Positions 1 through 11,800 of a DNA stretch of 64,000 nt are shown in pieces. How positions within the stretch are numbered: position 1 is the stretch's first letter; every line of letters begins with the position of its first letter. The stretch comes from Enoplolaimus lenunculus (taxonomy: Eukaryota > Nematoda > Enoplea > Enoplida > Thoracostomopsidae), in contig JASANG010001630.1 in assembly GCA_030248215.1 (NCBI GenBank), forward strand, positions 62,001 to 126,000, written 5' to 3'. The notes beneath the pieces were generated by a model, which was given only the letters and a program-made list of their open reading frames with translations, did no database searches and had not been told where the DNA came from. The position numbers and the translations under genes were made by a program.

Positions 1-400
1 ACACATTTGAGAATATTTTGAGAATATGGGCCTTAGTAATAGATTTTAAGTCAGTTTATATAGTTTTATCTACCAAAACCGCGTGTTTTATACATTCAGG
101 TTAAAATGCAACAAATTTAAATCTGTATTTTTGAAAAGTTCACTGTTAGACGTATGTTTCTTTCAATAAAAGCCGAACAAACAATGCCAACGCAATTTAG
201 TAAAATAGTTTTCTGAATAATTGTTTCCAGAGCTTGCAAAATACTTCGACCGGCGTAGTCAGAATTTTGTTTCGGAAGTGCACATCTTGTGTACGGTGAG
301 CCCTGTTCTATACATCGGCCATATCTTTTATTTTTCCTATTATGTTCATGCTCAAAAGTGTAACGAACACAGCGATAACTTATATTTTTAAAGGACTTAC

Positions 401-521
401 GTTTCTGAGGCTCGTTATTCGTTGTCGTTGAGCGATCTGTTTCTGCGACCGCTGCCCGTATTTCTTCGAAATTAAGCAAAACCAGTGAAACAAGTACGCT
501 TAATACAAAAAACGTATTCAT
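401..521 (-). CDS. Possible first exon of a secreted-protein gene, minus strand
   Basis: Reading the minus strand from an ATG at 521 gives a classic signal peptide: MNTFFVLSVLVSLVLLNF followed by EEIRAAVAETDRSTTTNN. A TATATAT stretch and an E-box-like CAGCTG lie about 20-40 nt upstream of the ATG. A consensus GTAAGT donor follows the exon (its GT lies at 400-399 on the plus strand). The frame stays open past this donor down to 117. However, that continuation runs through a terminus of the dispersed GGCC-ended MITE (about 297-326), so it is probably intron. One candidate second exon follows a TTATTCAG acceptor near 215. No family is recognised. Confidence 0.35.
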
Positions 522-570
522 TTTGAATTTTAATAGTGTATCAGCTGATATATAAAGTTTAATAAAGATA
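490..570 (-). promoter_or_regulatory. Possible TATA-type promoter for the minus-strand secretory exon
   Basis: On the minus strand, TTTATATATCAGCTGATACA lies about 20-40 nt before the ATG at 521. Its spacing to the ATG would suit a TATA box with a very short 5' leader. In an AT-rich genome such a motif is weak evidence alone; it is noted because it coincides with a signal-peptide ATG. Confidence 0.25.
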
Positions 571-758
571 CTTATCGCAATGCCCTGAAACAGTTAAGTC
601 CTGTATGTCTTGAACTAAGTCTGCGTTGGCCACCACAGAGGTTGGTGACTTGTCGTTAAGAACAGTCAAATTTTGTACTGACTTTTATTTGGTGCCCGGA
701 AGCATTCACACAACCTAAATTAGTGTGCAGATGATGTGAACGGTATCCATTTACGAAA

Positions 759-1076
759 TTGAGCAAGGATATAGACTTCTATGGATACAGACGCAAAAAG
801 TGTTTCTCGACTCTTATTACCTCCCCATTTTATTCATGTTACTTATTACCTCACCCTTTTATTCATGTTACCTCTGTTCGTGTTTCGAAAAAGCAAAAAA
901 TTATTCTAATCGAACTTTCCTACTGGACATATAAAAATGTGAGCGATAAATTAGCCCAAGACATAAATGGGAAGTGCTATAAATTCATAAAAAAATACGA
1001 CGCAGATCGCAAGAAACTCAATAAATGTAGTTTGATGTTGTTCCTCATTGATTATTTAGTCGGCAAAAACTGGTAA
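759..1076 (+). other. Open frame of unknown status, possibly a gene relic
   Basis: This 105-codon frame lacks an ATG at its 5' edge. Its second half has protein-like composition (KIILIELSYWTYKNVSDKLA, then QDINGKCYKFIKKYDADRKK). The first half contains a 29-bp tandem duplication (813-841 and 842-870). No domain or clear splice signals are recognised. It could be a relic or chance. Confidence 0.15.
813..870. repeat. 29-bp tandem duplication
   Basis: Two adjacent 29-bp units begin with CTTATTACCTC and end with TTATTCATGTTA, differing at a few positions. It is a short local duplication inside an open frame of uncertain status. Confidence 0.8.
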
Positions 1077-1590
1077 ATCCGCTCTTGTAATAAGTTTCTG
1101 TGTCCAAGCTTGTACCATTAATTTCCTGATTGATCACTAAATGCTGCCACAAGCCTAAATTTTGCGAATAGAACCGTAAGTTCCTTGTGAAACTTGTTCT
1201 AGGAATCGGGACTATGACGTAACAAGACTTGGTTTTGTATTTACAACAATATCAAACTACAGTTACAGAAGATTGAAATTGCAGATATGTATAATCAAAA
1301 ATTAACTTCTTTTTCATTTAGCCGACAGCTATGCCTGCCCGTTGCCAGGTCGCCTAGCTAAAGGAGGCTAGCAAGTTTCAAGACGAGCATACTGCAAGGA
1401 TTTTGTTGACATGCAAGCAAGATTGAAAATTTTCCAGAGGGGCCAAAATTTTTAAAATTAATGCAAGAAATCACCGCAATATATTTTTCCACCAAATTCT
1501 GCATAAATCTTGTTAAAGTTAGTAATGTCAAGCATTCCTGACTTAAAATAATTTGGCTAGCAGCGCACCTATTGGTCAGAAACTCATTGT
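1077..1590. other. Non-coding stretch with a degraded GTAGCC-type repeat
   Basis: No exon is supported here. Around 1330-1460 the sequence resembles one half of the GGCCCGTAGCC-ended MITE family (CTAGCTAAAGGAGGCTAGC, then a GAAAATTTTCCAGAGG block), as at 41912 and 5905. The rest shows nothing recognisable. Confidence 0.4.
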
Positions 1591-1593
1591 AGT

Positions 1594-1735
1594 ACGACGC
1601 CGTCCGTCACTGTCCGTCACTATACGGTACCATATGTGTGTAATTAATTTGCCTACGACAATGCACGGTTACGGACAGTGCCGTATGGGTTACGGACGGT
1701 GCCGGACGTCCGAACGACGAGTATAGCGCCACTTT
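1594..1735. mobile_element. Partial GCGCTATAC-type MITE
   Basis: The right edge, GAGTATAGCGCCA, matches the 13-bp inverted repeat of the complete element at 55502-55668. The body is rich in CCGTCCGTCAC/GTTACGGAC palindromic motifs, as in that copy. The left inverted repeat is not clearly visible, so this copy is truncated or diverged. Confidence 0.5.
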
Positions 1736-1905
1736 TATGCAATATAAAGTCATATAGATATTTTATGTGTTGCGCGATTAACCAATTTTGTACCGAATAC
1801 TATCGTTTAGTTTTACAAGAAATGCACAAAACAATTGCAAAATTTTACTGCTTTAATGCTAATAATTGTGAAAATATGTGAACACAGCGAATCAATTTAG
1901 TTGTT

Positions 1906-2205
1906 GAAGCTGGAACGCTGCGCATACATATTTGGGAACAGTTTTTGTGAACTTCTGCATTCATAGTGCACTAGTAGCCGTATTTGCACCCATGTACAAC
2001 TTTGCTGAAGGGCTGATGTTCCTTACGTTTTAGCAAAGTGCATACTATATCAAAGAAAGCATTCGTTAACCCACGCTTTAAGCATACTATTGGTAAATTT
2101 ATGCGTACTAATTCTTTTGTAGAAAGATCTGTTCTATATTGTTAAAAACAATGCTTACTTGTGCCGAAACAGTGCTCAAAATCCATATGTGGGCGTTTCA
2201 GCTTC
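1906..2205. mobile_element. 300-bp MITE with GAAGCTGGAACGC inverted ends
   Basis: The left end GAAGCTGGAACGC and the right end GCGTTTCAGCTTC are inverted repeats with one mismatch. There is no coding potential. A related body lies at 16071-16360, and isolated ends with GCTGGAACGC occur near 8857, 21846 and 23194. This is a non-autonomous DNA transposon family; the superfamily is not determined. Confidence 0.7.
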
Positions 2206-2309
2206 ACTACAGAGATATCAATAAGAGCGACTTAATAAATTGTATCAGAGAAAAAGTTAGCAATGCATATATTGCAACCATTTTGACGACTGTGCTGATC
2301 TGAATAGTG

Positions 2310-2692
2310 AATGTAATAAGAGGGTCTCCATTTTGAGTCAAAATTAATAAGAGTTCATATCTGTAATTACCGACCTTTAGTTGATAGAGTCCATAACAAA
2401 GACCAGAGCAGAATGTCATAGACTGCTTAAATATGTAACGAACACACACGCAACCCGCATAAATGTTATTAAATCAGAAAAAAAGTAACGGCCATGGCAA
2501 TCAACAAAAATGTTTCGAAGAAACTCAGTTCCACCACGAAATAAAGGATATAAAATAGAACGGTGTTAAGTCCAACAAACATGGGGTGAATTGAAAATAT
2601 ATAACGATCCGTAACCGTAATCACAGGGGAACCCTCCGGAGAGGCAAAATAAACAGCAGTCCCCGCTTTTATTTTGGTCACTACAGTAGAGC
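2310..2692. repeat. Interspersed repeat, family ending in GGTCACTACAGTA
   Basis: The block opens with TCTCCATTTTGAGTCAAAAT and ends with GAGGCAAAATAAACAGC then GTCACTACAGTAG. Related blocks lie at 38592-39013 and, more diverged, at 21240-21642. It ends about 50 bp before exon 1. Short minus-strand open frames across it are not conserved between copies and look like chance. Confidence 0.55.
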
Positions 2693-2743
2693 AATCCAGT
2701 AAAATTTGAAATTAAAATAATTTCAGTAGTTTTTATATTCTAG

Positions 2744-2849
2744 ACCTGGCGTAAAACCAAGGTTCGTCTCAGAGCTACGCAATGTAACAGTGACCGAAGG
2801 AGATATGGCGCGGTTGGATTGTGTAATCGTTGGCCGACCTGAACCGGAA
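2744..2849 (+). CDS. ketn-1: Kettin-like exon 1 of window: Ig1, first half
   Basis: The acceptor TTCTAG precedes 2744 and the donor GTAAGT follows 2849. The first base completes a codon from an unseen upstream exon, then 35 codons follow, ending in phase 0. It encodes PRFVSELRNVTVTEG, then the B-strand cysteine (ARLDC) and GRPEPE, which is the A-to-C strand half of an I-set Ig domain. The core Trp comes from the next exon, 6.4 kb downstream. Confidence 0.8.
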
Positions 2850-5800
2850 GTAAGTTGATTCAGTCTGTGAAGAAAAACCAGTACCCATAACTAGATCCAA
2901 AAGGGACTCAGCCCTCCTTAAAACGTTACGCCCCTACCGTGGTAAAGTTTGGACTCCTTTGCTTAGGCTTAGGGTTAGGCTTAGACGTAGGAATGCTCTT
3001 TTGCAACGCTTAGGCTTAATAGGTTTACGAATACGCTAAATCTACTGTTACGGCCTTATAAGTAACATTGGCCCTTCATTTATTTAAGGGGTTGTTGAAT
3101 TCATAAGACCTTGAGGCGGGGATAAACCTTTTCTTCGGAATTGGGCTAACCTTGCCTAGAAGTTGCTAACCACTCGTCTCCTCTGTCTACAGCTCGGAAA
3201 CGAACCTCTTGCAAATCAATTGTTATGGGTTTGCGACAGCAATAGGTGGTGAAAACCATGGCTATTTTATAATAGACGATTTAGAATTGACCTTAAAACA
3301 ACATTTGCTTTGATTGGTTGAGTAAATAATTTGATGTTAAACTGTACTTTAGGTATTTTAAAGTTATCTTCAGTAGCGTCTTTAATTCTTAATACCTACT
3401 GCGAAGAACAATAGCCCCTTAATTACGAGGGCGTTGCGCAAATTTTGTAACTATGTTTTTATATTAAAAATAAATAGCAGTTTTGCTTTGTTGAAAAATG
3501 AATCAGAGCAACGAAATAGCAAAAAAAATTATCCGAGCTCCCATCGGAATTGCGATACGGAACAAGAAATCTAGAATTCATACGTTTAGAATGCAATTAA
3601 TATATGTGTGTGTGAATATGGAGTGTATACCAGAAGGGTGGGAGTACATTGACTCTGCGCCATTCGTTCTCATAGCGCCCCGTCTTCCGCCATGTGCACA
3701 AGGCGTGAGACACCGCTTTGCCCGGAAAAGTTGCATAAACTAGTTGCTCATCCTGCAAAATTATAAGTAAAAACGCAAAATAAACAGTTTAGCAATTTTT
3801 GACTTGTTAATTTTTGTGATATTGTAAGCAAAACCACTATGCTTAAGTGCCAGCTGGTATATTTCTTTCAAGCGATCATTAATCCTTTCATGCGTAGCGT
3901 CTACTATGAGCAACTAATTGCTAACTGCACACTGCAATAACTACGCAGTGCACTCTGTTCAACTACTGATCACGGGTATGTAGTGCAATAAGTTTAAAAG
4001 ACGTGACGGTACCCTCGACTACAGCGTCAAGCTCATTTATCCGAGTGGTGATAGTAAACCTCTTTTAACCTGTGCTCGAATCCTGGCTTGAAAATAGGTG
4101 TCTGCTAAAACAGAAAATATTGATAAAGACGTTAGACAATTTTGCTGCTAATAACTAAGAACAAATTTAAGCCTTTGGCATCAGAACTATAAGCGCACCT
4201 GACGTAACAATTGCTTTGTTATACTTGATATTTGTGCCAAATATATATTAAATGTACAACTATGTAAAAGCGGTAGTTACTAAAGCTATCCTTGAAAATT
4301 AATTATACGTTACTATATTTTGTAACTCGCATACTTAATTTTATTTTATGCCTCGGAAATTTTTCGACAGGCGAAACGGTTCATTTACCTTTGTATAACT
4401 TAGATTATCGAGGTATAGTGTATGAAGTTTTCAATGGCTTCGGTTGTTAACCGTGTCTAAATTGAGACACAACAATCGTTTGTCGTTGGCATTGAGTTTT
4501 GAAAATAGTGCAATTATTGTTTAATAAAACCTGTAGAAAAGGTTGTAATCCAAGGCGTATATAAAATCAGCCTGCGTAATTTTGAAGTTTTAGATGAAAT
4601 TTTTGTTTAAGCATTTAAACTTAATTCAAATGTATGAATAGTCTTGCAAATGGAATTAATTTATTATCATTGGTCGACCTGATAACTTATAGCTTCTGTC
4701 TGATATTTATTGCAGTCGTCTGCAAATTCTTCATATAAATTCATGTCAAGATTCGAAATGAAACTGGTGTTTTCTTGCAAATACTTACAGCTGCAAGTGT
4801 TTCGTGCAAGTTGCAGCTGCTAGCTCTAGTTGCTAATACTTGTACGTATAAATGGTGGTTTAGAAACGATAAAAAGATTCGAAGTCACTAAATCAGCTCT
4901 AAGCAAATCACAATCCACTTGAATCAGTTTACAGACCTGTTTACCTTAAAATTAATCAAAGTAAAACTTAAATCAAAGTTAGTCAAGCACGAAGTAAACA
5001 GTTGACATTTATTTACTTGTATGATATATCTGGTTAACGTCCAACATGCTAATGAGCTAATACTTCCTTTGAAATCTTTGATTTTTTGTTAAGAATCAAA
5101 GTGTTTGGACTGGTTATGAGAGGCGAATAATGACGTAATAGAATCCTATATGCTAAGCGCATGCTGTTAGGCCTATGTCACTCAGTCTTTAAGTCTGTCA
5201 GTCTCCTCCCTGTCACGGGCCTTTATTTCACATAATCTTACAGTATTTGAAGAACTATTCGTAATTATTTACCAGTACACAAGTTACACGAGTAAATTGC
5301 AACTGCAAGTTTGAGCTGTCAAAATTTGAATATGTGCAAAGGCATCCATTCTCTATGATTACACCCTATAAAATCGTGTTTCCCTACGGAGTCTAAATAG
5401 CTAAATTCTACAAAAAATTAAGCTGAAACTGATTACACAATAATTTCGAACTCAAAAATAGCGAAAATTTAGCTAAAGCTATTAAAGAATTGTTTTCCAT
5501 TTGAAAATGTTGATTTGTTCCAGTCTGAACAGAAGTTTTTCCCAAAATGTCAAAAATATTCATAATTCATTGTGGATTTCACGGGATTTACAATTATTAG
5601 GCCTGTCACGATTTACTTGACACATCATTACTCAGATAATCAAACAGTTGTAGTCTTACAGACTAAGATATTTTTAATAATTGTCTAGACTATTAATAAC
5701 GTGGAAATTTTGAGAGTAACGAAAATGTCAACTAAATATTAAGTCCGTGTCAGACTTTTGCGGCGTGATAGAGTGAAGCGCACCCTAAGTAGCTATAACA

Positions 5801-8800
5801 CCTTTACATTTACAGTTATGTGGACTGGCGGACCGCAGATCGGATTGCGTCAGGCTGGATCAGGCTTGCAGTTAGGGACGGAATGTTTACCGACGCGCTT
5901 ATTAGCAGGCGCGCAGCCAGCTAACCTTGCTAGGGAAGCTAAAAAATTTTCAGGAGAAACATACTGCGGTTTTCGATGACTTACAAGGAAGGTGGAAAAT
6001 ATTTGTGGGGGGAATTATGGCAAGAGGAGACGGGTGGAATGGACTCCGGGCCTCTCATTGCCTACTGGCCAGCTGATTAGTCGCTTAACTACTAAACGAT
6101 AGTAGATTTACAATTTTGAACCATTTACTACTCTAAATTTGTTAAAACAATTCGAATTCCGTTTTTTCAGAAAACATGAATATATATCATTTTTACAGTT
6201 TTTCAGTAACAAAATTTTGCCGTAATGGAAAATAATTGCAGTCAAATTTTTAACAACGTATTTATATCCGTCAGCGTCTCATACTTTACTGTCGAACTAG
6301 ACCAGTCCGGTTCGGAGCAGTTAGGCCGTGTACCGCCCATGAACCGGACCGGACAAAGCCGCAGCATTCATTGAACAAAACCGTTGGTAAATCTCAAATC
6401 GATCCGCTTCCCGTCAGCGTAAAATAAACAAAACAATAAAGTTCACAATAGTTAAACGCAGACAGATAAATTGGAATTAGTTTAAAACCGGCTGGTTGAG
6501 TCTCTAATCATACTCCCAACGCTGGAATAGGTATATTTGCTCAAAAACTTATAAATATTGCGTTAATACTAAAATACCATTTGAAGCAGTAGCTGCGTTT
6601 ACAGCGCGAACTAAATTTTTGAAACATTTGCTGCGATGATGCTCAAAATTAATATTATTCGCACAAATTCAATTGAACTTATAGTTCAACATTACTAGAC
6701 TGGCTTATAAGCAGCTGTGTACCAAGGAACTTTGATTGACAGCAATGGAACAGTAAAAATGACTAAAATATTTATCAAGAGAATAGGCAAACCGTTAGGT
6801 ATTATTAAATAAACACTGTGCGTTGCATGGTAAAAAATGTTTGGATTGGGTAGCGGAACAACCTTTTATCTTACACACGGTACACTATAGTGCAACGTTT
6901 GGCTTAATTCGGAAGAATAACGCAGTGGTTCTAAAATCAGGAATAAAACTCTAGAATAGATAACTCTAAATGCTAAAGAAAATAGAAAAAAAGAGTCTTT
7001 GTTACAATGTGCATCAAGCGGAACCGGAATTCTACTTGACCGACCAACAAAATGAAACACAGCGCAGGGTTTTAGCCGACTGTTTTGCGATGTACTGTGA
7101 GGATGGCATTTAGCTGCGACCCACAGTTCTAATTCATATCTCTTACGTTATCACGCTGCCTCACTAAACGATCGTAAATGATTTGCCAATTTTGGCTTAA
7201 CAGACACGCATTACTTGAGTCGTATATTTTCGGTATTGAGCCTCCGTCCGATATAAATTTCGGTATACGATACTGCAATTAGGACCCATGTTACTTTAAG
7301 GGGCGTCCAGGTTTCTGGTGGATCCATAAAACAGTAAGTTTAGGTTCTAGATTACATTTTTTTGCTTAGGCTTAAGCTTAGGCTTAGGCTTAGGAATACG
7401 CTTTTGCAACGCTTAGGCGTAGGCTTAGGCTTATGAATGCGTTTAATCTACGGTTGCGCCCCTTAAAGCAACATTGGCTGCAATTAGTAAGGAAATAGGA
7501 AACGAAAAACCTACCATCACGAAAGGCAGACTGGCCTAAAATCGTAAACAGTGTTGTCTAATGATATATCAAAAAATATGATTAGACGGTTTTGATTGTA
7601 TTTTTACAACAATTAATATGAAATGTGACCTTTGAAATTAATCTTGTAACGTTGAATTTAAACGGATATTGTACTGATTGAAATTCTTTGGTCGTAGCTG
7701 ACAGAGTAGTTGGTATTGCCTGCCGCAAAAAAAGCACTATTACGGGTAGTGCGATATTAGTACAAAAAACCTCTCAAGCGTAGCGAACGAAAATCAAAAT
7801 TCACTCATAGTATATCCATTATCTAACTAAAAATACTAAAATGTTTAGCATAGTTGATGTAAAGTATGGTAACTCATAGCAAAATCACATGCTGATTTTT
7901 CAGTTGAAAAGTGTGTTACTAAACCTGACTCACAGACTATGCAGAAGTGTGTCACTAGGTAGGAACCGGGACTTCGTACCTTTTTTGCCAAGCAGCTAGT
8001 AAGAGCGGGTTATGGGTGGTTTCGAACTAGCGACCTTCTGCGTCAGGCAAGATGCTGTTACCAATGCGCCACATAGCTCGCCTGTCCAACTGGTTTTATC
8101 GTCGGCTATATGTGTCGACCGTCGCCTGCCGGCAAGCATACTATACAATGCGCATTGCATATATTAAATATGCACTAGGACAAGCATGTCCCACAAAGTG
8201 AACAGCGAATTCCTTCGGAAATCCAATTTATCAAGTGCTACAGACAGGTTCGTTAACTCAAAAACAAATTATATATTCATAATTCAAATTGTAAAAACGC
8301 GTTTTCTATCGTACGACACTTTATTAACGAATAATAAATTGAAAATTTCGTTTAAAAACCGTTTAACTTTAAGTTCATCTTACGCTTTCAAACACCACCA
8401 CAAAATCAATTACCGTTGGCTTTAATGTTTTCAAGATCATTTATATTTTGTAAAATTTGACAAATTTTGCCATGAAATAATTGGTAAAAACAGGAGCGTA
8501 GCGAGGATTTCAATTTGGCAGGGTATAATCGCATGTTAAATTTCTTTAATGAGCGAATACAGCCACTGAGAAAATTTTGTTTATTTCGAGGCATCAAAAG
8601 GCAGGGTATCCGCGTAAATTTATGTTTGGGGGCATCTAATATTTGTGGCGCGCACCTACTATGGCAACTCAAGATTGTTTACTTTTAGACAGAGTCCATC
8701 TGGAGGGGCACCAAACGGAGTTTGGGGGCACTGCTCCCAATACCCTCCTCGGGACGCCCGTGGATGCTTACAAGTTTACATCCCGTATTTTAAAAGGGAC

Positions 8801-11800
8801 TTATATCTTAAAATATGCTGTAATCTTAGCGTACGCTTTTTCTCATCTATGTATTAAAGCTGGAACGCCCTACACAATAATTCAGGCACCACATGCCTTA
8901 TATATTTCTGAAACGAAAAGTTTTGTTGGCGGTCAAAAATTTTTCAGGCAGAGAGGTGCTTATCCTTTTTGGCTTTCTCTGGCTACGATTCCGATTGCAT
9001 AATTAGGTAAAACGGTTTTGTTATATTGTCAGTGGCAGATGCAAATAACAGCTCATAGAGCGCTAACCCTGTTTATTAAGACCCTGTTAGGATCATGTGA
9101 TTCCGGACCGTTTACAATGTACACAGGCATTAGCAATAAAATCCAGAATATTTTAGAAATATATTGAGCTAATTTTATTATAAATAAAGCGAAACTGTTT
9201 AAAAATACTAGATCGTTCAAAGCTTATTGTGAAATTGGCATTACAAAAAAGTAATGTATTTCCATTTTAGGTTATCTGGTTCGTCGAAGACAGCCCAGTC
9301 CGCGAAGGTCCTGGCTGCCAATTGGCGTTTGTTGGAGACCGATGCACTCTCACACTGCGGCAAGCGAAACTTAGCGATACCGGGCTGTACAAGTGTTCAG
9401 CCAGAAATAAACTTGGCGAAGTCACTTCATTTTGCAAATTGACTGTTCTGCGTAAGTTTCTGTACGCATTGAATTTTGAATTATCCGCTGGTAACCTGTA
9501 ATGTGGTCGAATCTTAATTATAACGACGTACCTAGTGCGCGTAATTCTAAATTCTAAACCTAAAGCCGAAGCGTAAACTTTAAGATAAGTGTAAACATGA
9601 AAGTTCCTAAGTGTTTTAGTTTTCCGCCTTCCTGAAGTCAGGTTCCGATAATTAATATGGGTCCAAATGAGTCGAGCACTTGATTAAAGAATGTGCATAC
9701 TGTGGTTATTTGCTCACTTCCTGCGAAATTCCTGAAAAGACAACAAGAACAGACACTTTTGTTGGCTTAAAAGAACCAGACGGGTTCTAGAGACCAAGAT
9801 ATTTTCAGCATTTGCTCACCGAAATTTTTAGCGTGCGGTTATATCCTCACGAAGATATAAAATTAAATTTTGTTATGTTCTGTACGTATAAACAAATCTT
9901 TATGTCGTAAAAAGATTACATTCCCTTGATAATATTATCAGAATATTTTACAGGATTTGCATCGGAAATATTAATGGTAATTATATAGAATTGTAGGTGG
10001 CGTGGGTTCCGGATTAAGGATTAATTACAAAACATGGCTGGTTGTAGATTAATATTCAGTAATGTTCCAACAATATATCGCTAAATGTTGATATATAAAA
10101 CTTGCAAAATCTAATTAGAAAACTATCTTAACAGAACTATTTGATGGATTTGTTTAGTTGACGACGAGAGTAGAAACCTTTAAATCTAACTATAAGATTA
10201 GATACTGCTTCATCTCTCCAGATCAAAGTCTTAAATTACAGTGTTTAACCAAATATACCAGAAACAACAGTATCCGGCTTTGTGTGCTAAAAATGCACTA
10301 AGTTTCAGGGGCGGGATTGAGAAAACAGTTTAAGAAGGGTCCACAGGTTGGATTACACGGCACTTACTGAATAAAAATGCACCGTATGTTCGATATTAGA
10401 ACATAAATAATGAATAATTTTCCAATTTTACAAACTAAAATATCTATAAGTTAAATGGTTCGGGGCTGCTTGCGTGAAATTTCAGCTATCGCTTGTCAGG
10501 AATTTTGAAACGATTTTTTCTAGGGCTGTCGTACAGGGTACGCAACGCCTCAATACACCTCAACAAAAAGACACATGGTCATCTCACACATAAATTAGCG
10601 GCGGATCCAGCAATTTCTGGCAGGGTATCGAGCGTATAATTGAACGTCAAGAGTGAAACGAGCTGGAAACAAGTGCATTTTTTGCATTAATAGTCGTTGT
10701 GCAACACTTTAGAGACATAAAATATTATTCGCTAAACAGATCAGAATGACAATTTATCAAGATATGTATTTTTGAAATGGTATGTGGCGGTTGAATGTGC
10801 GGTTGTCTGACGTAAAAGTTTTGCCATTTCAATTAAAATCCAAACAAATGTAAAACAGTTTAGGTTATCATTATGTTTTTTAGCATATCAAAGTAATTGG
10901 CATAAATCGTAACAACGGCATAATCAATAAGGTTAAGGGGAATATAGACAATTTTTAGTTTGTATCTCAGGAAACCTATAAGTTAGAACGTAAACGTCCA
11001 ATTTTCAAAATGAAGGCTGCCCTCTTTAGCGGTAATTAAGTGTTCAAACACTTAGCCCAGTTTGATGTAAAAAGCAGTCTAAAATAATGTGATGCTTTTG
11101 ATGAGATCAACAAACTCCTATTTGTATCGGGGTTAAAATTTAATGATGAAATGCCCTGTTTGTATTTGAAAAACTAAACATATCGAAATATAATATGTGT
11201 TTAAATACCCTGAGTACCGCTTTGCGGCTTTTGATGCAAGCATCTGTGATCAACGCTTAAGCTACTTTATGACCATTTGAGCAGATCCAACACAATTTAC
11301 TGCGTGCAATTATAACAAATCACTCGTCGAAAACAGTCTATTTTAGTATTTGTAATTTGTTGAGATATTTGCTAAAATGTTTTCAACTGTGCAAAATGAA
11401 ATAACTTTTGAGTGAGAAAATCGGCTTTGTACTTGTTATTATGAAGACAGTTTGAAGCGATTTGCAATTTTATAAGGTATTTTTGAACGATTTCTGCAAA
11501 TTTGATACAATTTATAGTGTGAAATTAGAGTTAATATATCGTTTAAAACAGTTTTCGCCGAGATTGAATCTCGATCAACCTTGTTCTGTTGAAATATTTA
11601 CTTAAAAGTTCAGCGAATTGTTCGGAATAAAATAACTTTTATTGACAGAAAATTGAATCTGGGCTTAGACGAAATTTGCAAAGTTGTTGGGAAGATATTT
11701 TACGCTTAAACTTTTATACAATTCATTTAGCTTCATTTTCTGCATATCTAAAGCAAATTATACCGTAGATTGAGACGAAAACGATGGTTTAAAACAGCCT

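Noticed and set aside
2207-2681. Two hydrophobic minus-strand frames as membrane proteins
   Set aside because: They cover an interspersed repeat whose other copies (38592, 21240) do not preserve the frames.
8643-9002. Overlapping plus-strand frames as a gene
   Set aside because: They follow a repeat-like block and a MITE end (GCTGGAACGCCC); there are no splice sites or domain.
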